Assembly: GCA_020638555.1 (NCBI GenBank)
Contig: JACKII010000006.1
Span: 248,001 to 312,000 of the forward strand
Direction: 5' to 3'
DNA length: 64,000 bases
From: Alphaproteobacteria bacterium
Lineage (GTDB): Bacteria; Pseudomonadota; Alphaproteobacteria; Bin95
Shown piece by piece: positions 36,744-43,869 of this stretch. Each line of letters starts with the position of its first letter. Positions within the stretch are counted from its first letter, which is position 1. The position numbers and the translations under genes are program-made. The notes under the pieces are model-generated. The model was not told the DNA's origin. It did no database searches and saw only the letters and a list, made by a program, of their open reading frames with translations.

Positions 36744-38384
36744 ATGACTGACCCGACTGCCGACCAGGGAATCCCTGCGCCCGACGGCGAGGCCAATCTG
36801 ATCGACACCGACTACACCATCGGCCAGGACAATATCGAGGGCTCGGTGGGACCGTTCGGTTTCGATATTCACAACCCGGTCTTTCTGATTTCCGGCCTGA
36901 CCATTGTCGCCTTCGTCTTTTATGCCCTGGCCCTGCCGGTGCAGGCGGCGGAGTTTTTCGGCTGGCTGAGGCCGTTCCTTACCAAGACCTTTGACTGGTT
37001 CTTTCTGGGCGCCGCGAACATTTTCGTGCTGTTCTGCCTGGTGCTGATCGTCAGCCCGTGGGGACGGGTCCGCCTGGGCGGCAAGGATGCCGTGCCGGAC
37101 TATGGCTATGTCGGCTGGTTTTCGATGCTGTTTGCCGCCGGCATGGGCATCGGGCTGATGTTTTTCGGCGTGCTGGAGCCGGTGTATCACATGGCCATAT
37201 CCCAGCCGCTCGGCACCCCCTCGCCCTTCGGCGCCGACGGGGCCATCATTCCGGAGAATGTCGAGGCCGCCCGCTCCATGGGCCTGGCCGCCACGATCTT
37301 CCACTGGGGCCTGCATCCCTGGGCCATTTACGCCGTCGTCGCCCTGGCGCTGGCGCTGTTCACTTTCAACAAGGGATTGCCTCTCACCATTCGCTCGGCC
37401 TTCTACCCGATCTTTGGCGAGAGGGTGTGGGGCTGGACCGGCCATGTCATCGACACCCTGGCCGTGTTCGCGACCCTGTTCGGCCTGGCGACCTCGCTCG
37501 GCTTCGGCGCACAACAGGCGAATGCGGGGCTCGAATTCGTGTTCGGCATTCCCAACACGCTGACCGTGCAGATCATCCTGATCACGGGCATCACCGCCAT
37601 CGCCCTGATCTCCGTCCTGCGCGGCCTGGACGGTGGCGTCAAGGTGCTGTCGGAAATCAATATGGGCGTGGCGGCGCTGTTGCTGGCCTTCGTATTGCTG
37701 GCCGGCCCGACGGTGACGATCCTCAGCGATTTCGTCGTCGGGCTGGAGACCTACGCCGCAGACATCCTTGCCCTCAGCAATCCCGTCGGCCGGACCGATA
37801 CGGACTACAGCCAGGGCTGGACCGCGTTCTACTGGGCGTGGTGGATCAGCTGGTCGCCGTTCGTCGGCATGTTCATCGCCCGCGTCAGCCGCGGCCGCAC
37901 CGTGCGCGAGTTCGTGATCTGCGTCCTGATCATCCCGTCGCTGGTCTGCGTGCTGTGGATGGCCGTGTTCGGCGGCGTCGCCATCGACCAGGTGCTGAGC
38001 GATCCGGCAACCAGCGCGGTGAAAGCCGAGGTGATCGACAGCTACCGGCCCGAACTCTCGCTGTTCGCCATGCTGGAAGGGTTGCCGCTCGCCTCCATCA
38101 CGTCGGTGATCGGTATCGTGCTGGTGATCGTGTTCTTCGTTACCTCGTCCGACAGCGGCAGCCTGGTGATCGACACCATCACCGCCGGCGGCAAGGTCGA
38201 CTCCCCGGTGCCCCAGCGCGTGTTCTGGTGCACGTTCGAAGGCGCGGTGGCGATCGTGCTGCTGATCGGCGGCGGCCTGAGCGCGCTACAGGCCATGGTG
38301 ATATCGACCGGCCTGCCCTTCACCATCATCCTGTTGCTGATGTGCTGGGCGATCCTGCGCGGGCTGATGACGGAAGCGCGCTAG
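36744..38384 (+). CDS. BCCT family betaine/carnitine/choline transporter
   Basis: A 546-residue inner-membrane carrier with about 12 membrane segments. BCCT hallmarks are GMGIGLMFFGVLEP, FHWGLHPWAIYAVVAL and the tryptophan-rich TM8 region FYWAWWISWSPFVGMFIARV with SRGRTVREF following. It imports glycine betaine or a similar quaternary amine, coupled to sodium or protons. The C-terminus is short, without the long osmosensory tail of BetP. GGGGAGAA (36733-36740) supports the ATG at 36744. Its TAG stop overlaps the left end of a TAGAGCA palindromic element. Confidence 0.92.
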   Translation: MTDPTADQGIPAPDGEANLIDTDYTIGQDNIEGSVGPFGFDIHNPVFLISGLTIVAFVFYALALPVQAAEFFGWLRPFLTKTFDWFFLGAANIFVLFCLVLIVSPWGRVRLGGKDAVPDYGYVGWFSMLFAAGMGIGLMFFGVLEPVYHMAISQPLGTPSPFGADGAIIPENVEAARSMGLAATIFHWGLHPWAIYAVVALALALFTFNKGLPLTIRSAFYPIFGERVWGWTGHVIDTLAVFATLFGLATSLGFGAQQANAGLEFVFGIPNTLTVQIILITGITAIALISVLRGLDGGVKVLSEINMGVAALLLAFVLLAGPTVTILSDFVVGLETYAADILALSNPVGRTDTDYSQGWTAFYWAWWISWSPFVGMFIARVSRGRTVREFVICVLIIPSLVCVLWMAVFGGVAIDQVLSDPATSAVKAEVIDSYRPELSLFAMLEGLPLASITSVIGIVLVIVFFVTSSDSGSLVIDTITAGGKVDSPVPQRVFWCTFEGAVAIVLLIGGGLSALQAMVISTGLPFTIILLLMCWAILRGLMTEAR

Positions 38385-38488
38385 AGCAATTTCAAGCACA
38401 ATAGAATCACTGTGCGACTCGGATAATTGCGTGAAATCAAATGGCTAGAGCAGGTGCCGTGAGCCAAGGCGAACGGAAACTGCTCTAG
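38381..38488. repeat. TAGAGCA-type inverted-repeat element
   Basis: About 108 bp bounded by CTAGAGCA (38381-38388) and TGCTCTAG (38481-38488), with a third CTAGAGCA copy inside at 38445-38452. The stop codon of the BCCT gene lies in the left copy. Elements with TAGAGCA ends are familiar in alphaproteobacterial intergenic DNA. Confidence 0.65.
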
Positions 38489-38506
38489 GCGCCCCTGGCG
38501 CACACG

Positions 38507-38543
38507 CAAAAAGGGCCGGGGTGTCGCAAAGCCCCGGCCCTTT
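38507..38543 (-). terminator. intrinsic terminator of hsp20
   Basis: A 12-bp stem AAAGGGCCGGGG (38510-38521) / CCCCGGCCCTTT (38532-38543). Read on the minus strand it ends in a TTTTT run before GCG, giving a classic intrinsic terminator about 60 bp after the hsp20 stop. It may also stop plus-strand transcription from the BCCT gene. Confidence 0.85.
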
Positions 38544-38606
38544 CGTGCTGCCGGTCCGCAGCGAATTGGCCGCGGACCGGGCGTCTGCGTTTCGGCCCGA
38601 GGGCCG

Positions 38607-39059
38607 TTAGGCGGCCTGCGCCTCGATCTCGACCGGCGCGCGGCCGTTGATCGCGATCTTGCGCGGCTTCATCGCCTCCGGGATCTCGCGGGCGAGGTCG
38701 ACATGCAGCAGCCCGTTTTCGAGGGCCGCGCCCTGGACCTTCACGTGATCGGCAAGCTGGAAGCTGCGGCGGAAGGCGCGCCCGGCAATGCCGCGGTGCA
38801 GGAAGGTCCGCTCGGCCTGATCCTCGGCTTGGCGGCCGGTGACGACCAGGACGCCGTCCTTCACTTCGATCTCAATGTCGCTCTCGGCGAAGCCGGCCAC
38901 AGCCATGGTGATGCGGTAGGCGTTCTCTTCGAGCCGCTCGATATTGTAGGGCGGATAGCCGTTCGCCTCGTCGCCACGGGTGGCGGCTTCCAGCATGCGC
39001 TGCATGCGGTCGAAACCGACGGTCGAACGGAACAGGGGGGAGAAATCAAACGTCGTCAT
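38607..39059 (-). CDS. small heat-shock protein Hsp20 (IbpA-like)
   Basis: A 150-residue alpha-crystallin-type chaperone. The N-terminal FDFSPLFRSTVGFDRM segment is typical of IbpA/HspH class A proteins, followed by the crystallin core (AYRITMAVAGF to GLLHVDLARE) and a C-terminal tail with a KIAING motif. It binds unfolding proteins at high temperature as large oligomers. The ATG at 39059 follows AGAGGA with a 9-nt spacer; that site is sequestered in a ROSE-like hairpin. A sigma32-like promoter lies further upstream, so both transcription and translation look heat-controlled. Confidence 0.95.
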   Translation of the reverse strand: MTTFDFSPLFRSTVGFDRMQRMLEAATRGDEANGYPPYNIERLEENAYRITMAVAGFAESDIEIEVKDGVLVVTGRQAEDQAERTFLHRGIAGRAFRRSFQLADHVKVQGAALENGLLHVDLAREIPEAMKPRKIAINGRAPVEIEAQAA

Positions 39060-39064
39060 TTGCG

Positions 39065-39087
39065 CACATCCTCTTCGGAGCAATATG
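39065..39087 (-). promoter_or_regulatory. ROSE-like RNA thermometer hairpin in the hsp20 leader
   Basis: On the minus strand the leader ends CAUAUUGCUCC-GAAG-AGGAUGUG before the start codon. It folds as an outer CAUA/UGUG stem and an inner UU(G)CUC/GAGGA stem with a bulged G and a CGAA loop, hiding the AGAGGA ribosome binding site. The UUGCU segment opposite the Shine-Dalgarno with one unpaired or non-canonical G is the conserved signature of ROSE elements in alphaproteobacterial small heat-shock genes. Confidence 0.75.
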
Positions 39088-39180
39088 GCAGTTGGATCGA
39101 AGGACCGCCCGACCTGGGCCGGCCCTATCCTCCGGGCGGGCGCCCGCTTGCTGCGGCACGCCCTTGGAGGATGACCCAGA

Positions 39181-39208
39181 ATTGGGATGCGACGCCGGGG
39201 CTTTCAAG
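39181..39208 (-). promoter_or_regulatory. candidate RpoH (sigma32) promoter of hsp20
   Basis: On the minus strand CTTGAA (39208-39203) is followed 16 bp later by CCCAAT (39186-39181), close to the CTTGAA / CCCAT pattern. It predicts a leader of roughly 115 nt, a suitable length for a ROSE element with upstream helper hairpins. The -10 is imperfect. Confidence 0.5.
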
Positions 39209-39359
39209 GCCCGCAGACGAACTTCGCCAAGACTCGCCCGAACGCCCGTCCGACCGCCCACCACAGCAGGATAGCTGATTGAAATTCGGGAAATTTTTGC
39301 GAGTATTCAGGCTTGGGTAAGCGAATTTCGGCCCCGCCGGCATACCAGGAAGTGTTGTT

Positions 39360-39926
39360 ATGCGATTACTGGCCTTTGCCATCATCCTTCCCTTGCTTGC
39401 GACTTCGTGCGCTTTCACTCCCCATGAAGTTGCCGTAACCGCCAAGGCTCCCGCCACTCCGTCCGATATCGGCAAGGGCACGACGATTGCCCTGGAAACG
39501 TTGGACGATCGCGAAACACTCGTGGTCGGCCAGCGAGGCGTGGGGATGCAAGGCGCCGACATCACCGCGCGTCAGGTCATGACCGCGCTCAAGACCCAGC
39601 TTGAAACCGGTTTTCGGGCCAAAGGGTTCGACGTCACCGATCAGAGCGACGGTCAAAGACCCGAAGTCGAGGCACGCCTTCGATCCTTCAAGTTCTTCAT
39701 CGAATCCGGCTTTTTCACCGGCGCCGAAAACGTCGATACGGCCATCGCCATCGAGGCCAGGAAGAACGGCAAGCGGTTTCACCAGATTTACCGCTCGTCA
39801 TCGGAAAATCGCACGCTCGTCGTGCCGGGCGGCGCCACTATCGACCAGAAGCTGAACGCCTCCCTGACCGACGTGTTGCAGCAAATCTTTGCCGACAACA
39901 CGTTGATGCGGTTTCTGGTAGACTAG
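39360..39926 (+). CDS. YajG-family lipoprotein
   Basis: A 188-residue putative outer-membrane lipoprotein. The signal peptide ends in a lipobox-like LLATSC, giving lipidation at about Cys17. The body matches the YajG-type lipoprotein family, with conserved TIALETLDDRE and a C-terminal LTDVLQQIFADNTLMRFL. Function is unknown in the family; membership suggests an envelope role. It is a single gene, convergent with the aminotransferase gene after 53 bp. Confidence 0.75.
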   Translation: MRLLAFAIILPLLATSCAFTPHEVAVTAKAPATPSDIGKGTTIALETLDDRETLVVGQRGVGMQGADITARQVMTALKTQLETGFRAKGFDVTDQSDGQRPEVEARLRSFKFFIESGFFTGAENVDTAIAIEARKNGKRFHQIYRSSSENRTLVVPGGATIDQKLNASLTDVLQQIFADNTLMRFLVD

Positions 39927-39979
39927 GCACGCTCGTCGCCCACCGGCGCCCTGCCCGCGCAAGGCGCCGGCCGAACCCC

Positions 39980-41356
39980 CTACAAATCCCCTTCCGCTTT
40001 CATCATGCGCAGCGACTCACGGAAGGCGGCGACGGTCTGGGCGCGATCCTCGTCCGTGTGCACGGCGGAGACATTGCCGCCGGGCCAGCCCATGATGTCG
40101 ACGCCGTTCAGGATCATGCCAAGCCGCAGCTTCTGTACCGCGCCCGGCGCGTTCGCCTTCAACTCCGCATAGCCATAGGTCAGCGGGTCGAACGTGTCCG
40201 GTCCCACATCGGCCCGGGCCTTCGGGTTGGTGAAGACATGGAAGCTGGAATAGTCGCCATAGACGGCCCAGCGCACGCCTTCGTCGCGCAGCACCTGGTT
40301 CATCTCGGCCCGCAAGGCCGCGCCATAGGCGTTGGCCCGTTCGCAGACGCCCTCGTTGGCGATGATCTCCAGTGCGGCCAGACCCGCCGCGGCGCTGACC
40401 GGGTTGGCGTTGTAGGTGCCCTGGTGGCCGATCTTCTCGAACCCCTTGGCCTCCGCCTTTTCGAAGTCGAGCAGGTCCAGGATCTCGCCCTTGCCGCAGA
40501 TCGCACCGCCTGGCAGGCCGCCGGCGATGATCTTGGCGAAGGTGCCGAGGTCGGGCGTCACGCCGGTTGCCTGCTGCGCACCGCCGGGGGCGACACGGAA
40601 GCCGGTGACGACCTCGTCGAAAATCAGCACCGCACCGTGCCGGTCGCACTGCTGGCGCAGAAAGGCGAGGAAGCCCGGCGCAACCGGCACCATGCCGGTG
40701 GAAGAGCCGGTCGGCTCCAGGATGATGCCGGCGATGCTGTGCGCGGCAAACGCCTGTTCGACGCCGGCCTTGTCGTTGGGATCGACCAGAACGGTCGCCG
40801 CCGTGATGCCGGAGACCACGCCCGGTGTCGGCGTGCCGTCCATATGCCCCGCCTGGCCGCTGGCCATGTGATCGTTCCAGCCGTGGAAATGGGTGCGGAA
40901 GCGAATGACCGTGTCCCGGCCGGTGAAGGCGCGGGCGAGGCGCAGCGCCATCATCGTCGCCTCGGTGCCGGAGGAGGTGAAGCGCACCCGCTCCGCGCAC
41001 GGCACCATTTTGCGGATCTGCTCGGCCCATTGCACCTCGCGCGGGTGGCTGGCGCCGAAATGGGTGCCGTCCGCCAGCGCCGCCTGCATCGCCGCCAGGA
41101 CGCGCGGGTGATTGTGGCCCAGGATCAGGGCGCCGTGGCCGCCGAAATAGTCGATATACTCGTTGCCATCGACATCCCATTTGTGGCTGCCTTCGCCACG
41201 GGTGATGTAGAGGCTGTAGGGCGACAAGTGCCGGCTATCGTGGGTGATGCCGGAGGGGAAACTCTCGCGCGCCCGCTCCGCCCATTCGGCGGACCCGGGG
41301 GTTTTGGCGCGGTAGGCGGCGATGATCGCGGAATTCGAAAGCGCGGTGTCCGGCAC
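39980..41356 (-). CDS. class III aminotransferase / glutamate-1-semialdehyde aminomutase-like enzyme
   Basis: A 458-residue PLP enzyme. Motifs include GHGALILGHNHP, SSGTEATMMALRLARA (phosphate site), the FDEVVTGFR aspartate pair and the Schiff-base lysine in FAKIIAGGLPGGA. It resembles glutamate-1-semialdehyde 2,1-aminomutase but probably acts as an omega-type aminotransferase on a small amino acid or amine. The open frame extends to 41431, nearly meeting the divergent dipeptidase gene at 41434. The GTG at 41356 is preferred because AAGGAA lies about 9 nt upstream and the extra N-terminal residues are unlike the family. Confidence 0.82.
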   Translation of the reverse strand: MPDTALSNSAIIAAYRAKTPGSAEWAERARESFPSGITHDSRHLSPYSLYITRGEGSHKWDVDGNEYIDYFGGHGALILGHNHPRVLAAMQAALADGTHFGASHPREVQWAEQIRKMVPCAERVRFTSSGTEATMMALRLARAFTGRDTVIRFRTHFHGWNDHMASGQAGHMDGTPTPGVVSGITAATVLVDPNDKAGVEQAFAAHSIAGIILEPTGSSTGMVPVAPGFLAFLRQQCDRHGAVLIFDEVVTGFRVAPGGAQQATGVTPDLGTFAKIIAGGLPGGAICGKGEILDLLDFEKAEAKGFEKIGHQGTYNANPVSAAAGLAALEIIANEGVCERANAYGAALRAEMNQVLRDEGVRWAVYGDYSSFHVFTNPKARADVGPDTFDPLTYGYAELKANAPGAVQKLRLGMILNGVDIMGWPGGNVSAVHTDEDRAQTVAAFRESLRMMKAEGDL

Positions 41357-41433
41357 GGGCTTGGGTTCCTTCTGGGCGGTGAGGCGGCTAGGCTGACGGC
41401 AAATCATACGCACAAGACCGGGAGCCGTCACCC

Positions 41434-42429
41434 ATGGCCAACATCCTCGCCGACGCCCTGCACCAATCGAGCATCGTCATCGACGGACTGATCATCTCCA
41501 ACTGGTCGCGCGACGTGTTCGAGCAAATGCACAAGGGCGGGCTGACCGCCGTCAACTGCACCTGCTCGGTCTGGGAAGGGTTCAACGACACCTGCGCCAA
41601 CATCGCCCAATGGAAACGCGACATCGCGGAGAATTCCGACCTGCTGATGCAGGTGCACTCCGCCGCCGACATCCGCCGCGCCAAGGAGGCGAAGAAGGTC
41701 GGCATCTTCCTCGGCTGGCAGAACACCTATGCCATCGAGCAGAACCTGGACCATCTCTACCTGTTCCGCGATCTGGGCGTGCGGGTGATGCAACTGACCT
41801 ACAACACCCAGAACCTGGTCGGCTCCGGCTGCTGGGAGAGCCGGGATTCGGGCCTGAGCGACTATGGCCGCGACGTGATCGACGCCATGAACGACCTGGG
41901 CATTCTGGTCGACCTGTCCCATGTGGGCGAACAGACCAGCCGGGACGCCATCGCCCATTCCCAGAAGCCCGTGGCCTACACCCACTGCTTTCCGGCGGCC
42001 TTGCAGGCGCATCCGCGCAACAAGTCGGACGACATGCTGAAGCTCATCGCCGACCAAGGCGGGTTTGTCGGCATCGTCGCCTACACGCCCTTCATGCCAA
42101 AAGGCGACGATTCGACGGTGGAAGACGTGCTGGACGGCTATGACCACGTCATCGACCTGATCGGCGAGGACCGGGTTGGCATCGGCACCGACTTCACCCA
42201 GGGCCAGGGCCTGGAATTCTTCGAATATCTCCGCTCCGACAAGGGCTTCGGCCGGCCGCTGTCGCCGCCGGCAACGAAGCGGCCGGACAATCCGAAAGGC
42301 CTGGATGGCCCGGCGGAATACGCCAACCTGACCGCTGCCATGATGAATCGCGGCTGGAGCGAAAAGCGCATCCGCAAGGTGCTGGGCGAGAACTGGCTCG
42401 CCTTCCTGGAGGATGTCTGGGGCGGCTGA
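41434..42429 (+). CDS. M19 (membrane dipeptidase) family protein with altered metal ligands
   Basis: A 331-residue TIM-barrel amidohydrolase of the renal-dipeptidase family. Later motifs are conserved: NTQNLVGSGC, VDLSHVGEQTS, PVAYTHCFPA (metal-binding His) and VGIGTDFTQG. However, the N-terminal HxD zinc motif reads DGLIISNW, and the bridging-glutamate position reads FLGWQNTYAIE, so two canonical ligand sites are changed. This is known in one proteobacterial subfamily and may alter metal use or substrate. It is divergent from the aminotransferase gene with very short spacing, suggesting a shared regulatory region and pathway. Confidence 0.85.
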   Translation: MANILADALHQSSIVIDGLIISNWSRDVFEQMHKGGLTAVNCTCSVWEGFNDTCANIAQWKRDIAENSDLLMQVHSAADIRRAKEAKKVGIFLGWQNTYAIEQNLDHLYLFRDLGVRVMQLTYNTQNLVGSGCWESRDSGLSDYGRDVIDAMNDLGILVDLSHVGEQTSRDAIAHSQKPVAYTHCFPAALQAHPRNKSDDMLKLIADQGGFVGIVAYTPFMPKGDDSTVEDVLDGYDHVIDLIGEDRVGIGTDFTQGQGLEFFEYLRSDKGFGRPLSPPATKRPDNPKGLDGPAEYANLTAAMMNRGWSEKRIRKVLGENWLAFLEDVWGG

Positions 42430-42444
42430 CCGTCTCCCCTGCCC

Positions 42445-43089
42445 CTACGGCGCCACGGGCCGGGCCTCCGCCGTCCAGCGCCAGAAGGCGCCATCCGGGC
42501 CGTGCGCCTCGCCGACGATTCGGTCCGCATCCAGGGCGCGGCCTGTGCGCTCGACCGTGGCGCCGATCGGACTTTCATAGCGGATGACGACGCGGTCCGC
42601 CTGTTGCCGCCAGCGCATATGCCTGGCAAAGCGAGGCCCCGCGACCTTGCCGTCCGCCTCCAGGAACAGGGCGAACACCGGTCCGCGGGCGGTGCCGTCC
42701 TCGCGCTCGTCGCGCACCGTCCAATTGCGGTTGGCAAAGGCCGGCGGCTCCGATTCTGCCGGTTGGAGGGTGGCAGGTTGCCGGGCCTGCACCGAGGGCG
42801 GCGGCCGCAGCACGATGAGCGGCAGATCGCGCGGCGGCTGCAAGGCGCGTTCCAGCCGGCCCGACATCACGCCGCTGGGCTCCCAGCCCTGATCCGCCTC
42901 GAACGCGCGAATTGCCCGCGCGGTGCGCGGTCCCATCAGGCCATCCGCTGCGCCGACGGGATAGCCACGGGTCGTCAGGGCTTGCTGAACCTCCCGCACC
43001 GACATGGCGCCCGCCGGCGCCGCCAGGGCGCAAAGGCAGACGCCAAGGACAAGAGCATTTCGCCGTCGCCGGTTAAAGTTCACAAACAT
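42445..43089 (-). CDS. secreted peptidoglycan-binding domain protein
   Basis: A 214-residue exported protein. A signal peptide (about residues 1-27, LAAPAGA|M) is followed by a PG_binding_1 domain (SVREVQQALTTRGYPVGAADG, about 28-80) containing GPRTARAIRAFE. A proline-rich linker leads to a C-terminal domain of about 90 residues that I do not recognise, with conserved-looking tryptophans. It probably attaches to the cell wall. GGAGG about 6 nt upstream supports the ATG at 43089; the longer open frame is rejected. It is divergent from the exopolysaccharide operon, across an inverted repeat. Confidence 0.75.
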   Translation of the reverse strand: MFVNFNRRRRNALVLGVCLCALAAPAGAMSVREVQQALTTRGYPVGAADGLMGPRTARAIRAFEADQGWEPSGVMSGRLERALQPPRDLPLIVLRPPPSVQARQPATLQPAESEPPAFANRNWTVRDEREDGTARGPVFALFLEADGKVAGPRFARHMRWRQQADRVVIRYESPIGATVERTGRALDADRIVGEAHGPDGAFWRWTAEARPVAP

Positions 43090-43114
43090 TCCCCACCTCC
43101 TCGTCGCGATTAAC

Positions 43115-43137
43115 TGCCCGTTAAACATGCACGGGCA
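43115..43137. promoter_or_regulatory. inverted repeat in the divergent promoter of the exopolysaccharide operon
   Basis: TGCCCGT (43115-43121) and ACGGGCA (43131-43137) are perfect 7-bp arms separated by 9 bp. They lie between the peptidoglycan-binding gene and the sugar-transferase gene, where a shared operator would be expected. The protein that binds is unknown. Confidence 0.4.
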
Positions 43138-43179
43138 AGCATGAACGCGGGCTTAACGACGGAAGGAGGGATTTACGAC

Positions 43180-43869
43180 ATGGCGGGAATTGCCCCCTGG
43201 GGCCGCGACGCGGCCCTTGCCGAGACCTTCGGTACCCGTGCCCGCGGCCTGCATCGGCGCCGGAACCGTCTGTTGAAGACCGCTTGCGAATGGCCGGCGG
43301 CCCTGGTCCTGATGCTGTTGCTGTCGCCGCTGCTGGCATTGATCGCCTGGCGTGTGCGCCAGGATGGCGGCCCGGCCCTGTTCGTCCAGACCCGCGAAGG
43401 CATGTACGGCCAGGCGATCCGGGTGTTCAAATTCCGCTCCATGCGGGTCGAGACCTGCAACGCGAACGCGCGCAACAGCCTGGACGCCACCGGCGACCGG
43501 GTCACACCGCTCGGCCACATGCTGCGCCGGACCGGGCTGGACGAACTTCCTCAACTCTTCAACGTGTTGAATGGCACGATGAGCCTGATCGGCCCTCGCC
43601 CGCACGTGTTCGCCATGTCCGTGGGCGACACGCTCTACACCGACCTGGTGCCGGGCTATGCCGACCGGCTCGCCGCGCGTCCGGGCATCACCGGGCTGGC
43701 GCAGGCGCGCGGCTGGTGCGGCGCGGTCGACAGCGTCCAGCATGCGGTGTGCCGGGTGATGAGCGACCGGGAGTATATCGCCCATTGGAGCCTGGGGCTC
43801 GACCTGCGCATCGCGCTGAAGACCGCGCGTCTGATGCTGGGCCATCTGACGGGCCGGAGCGCGGCATGA
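43180..43869 (+). CDS. undecaprenyl-phosphate sugar phosphotransferase (priming glycosyltransferase)
   Basis: A 229-residue membrane-associated sugar transferase of the ExoY/WcaJ type, in the short form without the N-terminal four-helix domain. One membrane segment (about residues 38-56, AALVLMLLLSPLLALIAW) precedes the catalytic domain with FKFRSMR, LDELPQLFNVLNGTMSLIGP and RPGITGLAQ. It transfers a sugar-1-phosphate to undecaprenyl phosphate to start a polysaccharide repeat. GGAAGGAGGG 9 nt upstream selects the ATG at 43180 over one at 43141. Its stop overlaps the next start (ATGA), as does the next junction, so the operon is translationally coupled. Confidence 0.9.
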   Translation: MAGIAPWGRDAALAETFGTRARGLHRRRNRLLKTACEWPAALVLMLLLSPLLALIAWRVRQDGGPALFVQTREGMYGQAIRVFKFRSMRVETCNANARNSLDATGDRVTPLGHMLRRTGLDELPQLFNVLNGTMSLIGPRPHVFAMSVGDTLYTDLVPGYADRLAARPGITGLAQARGWCGAVDSVQHAVCRVMSDREYIAHWSLGLDLRIALKTARLMLGHLTGRSAA

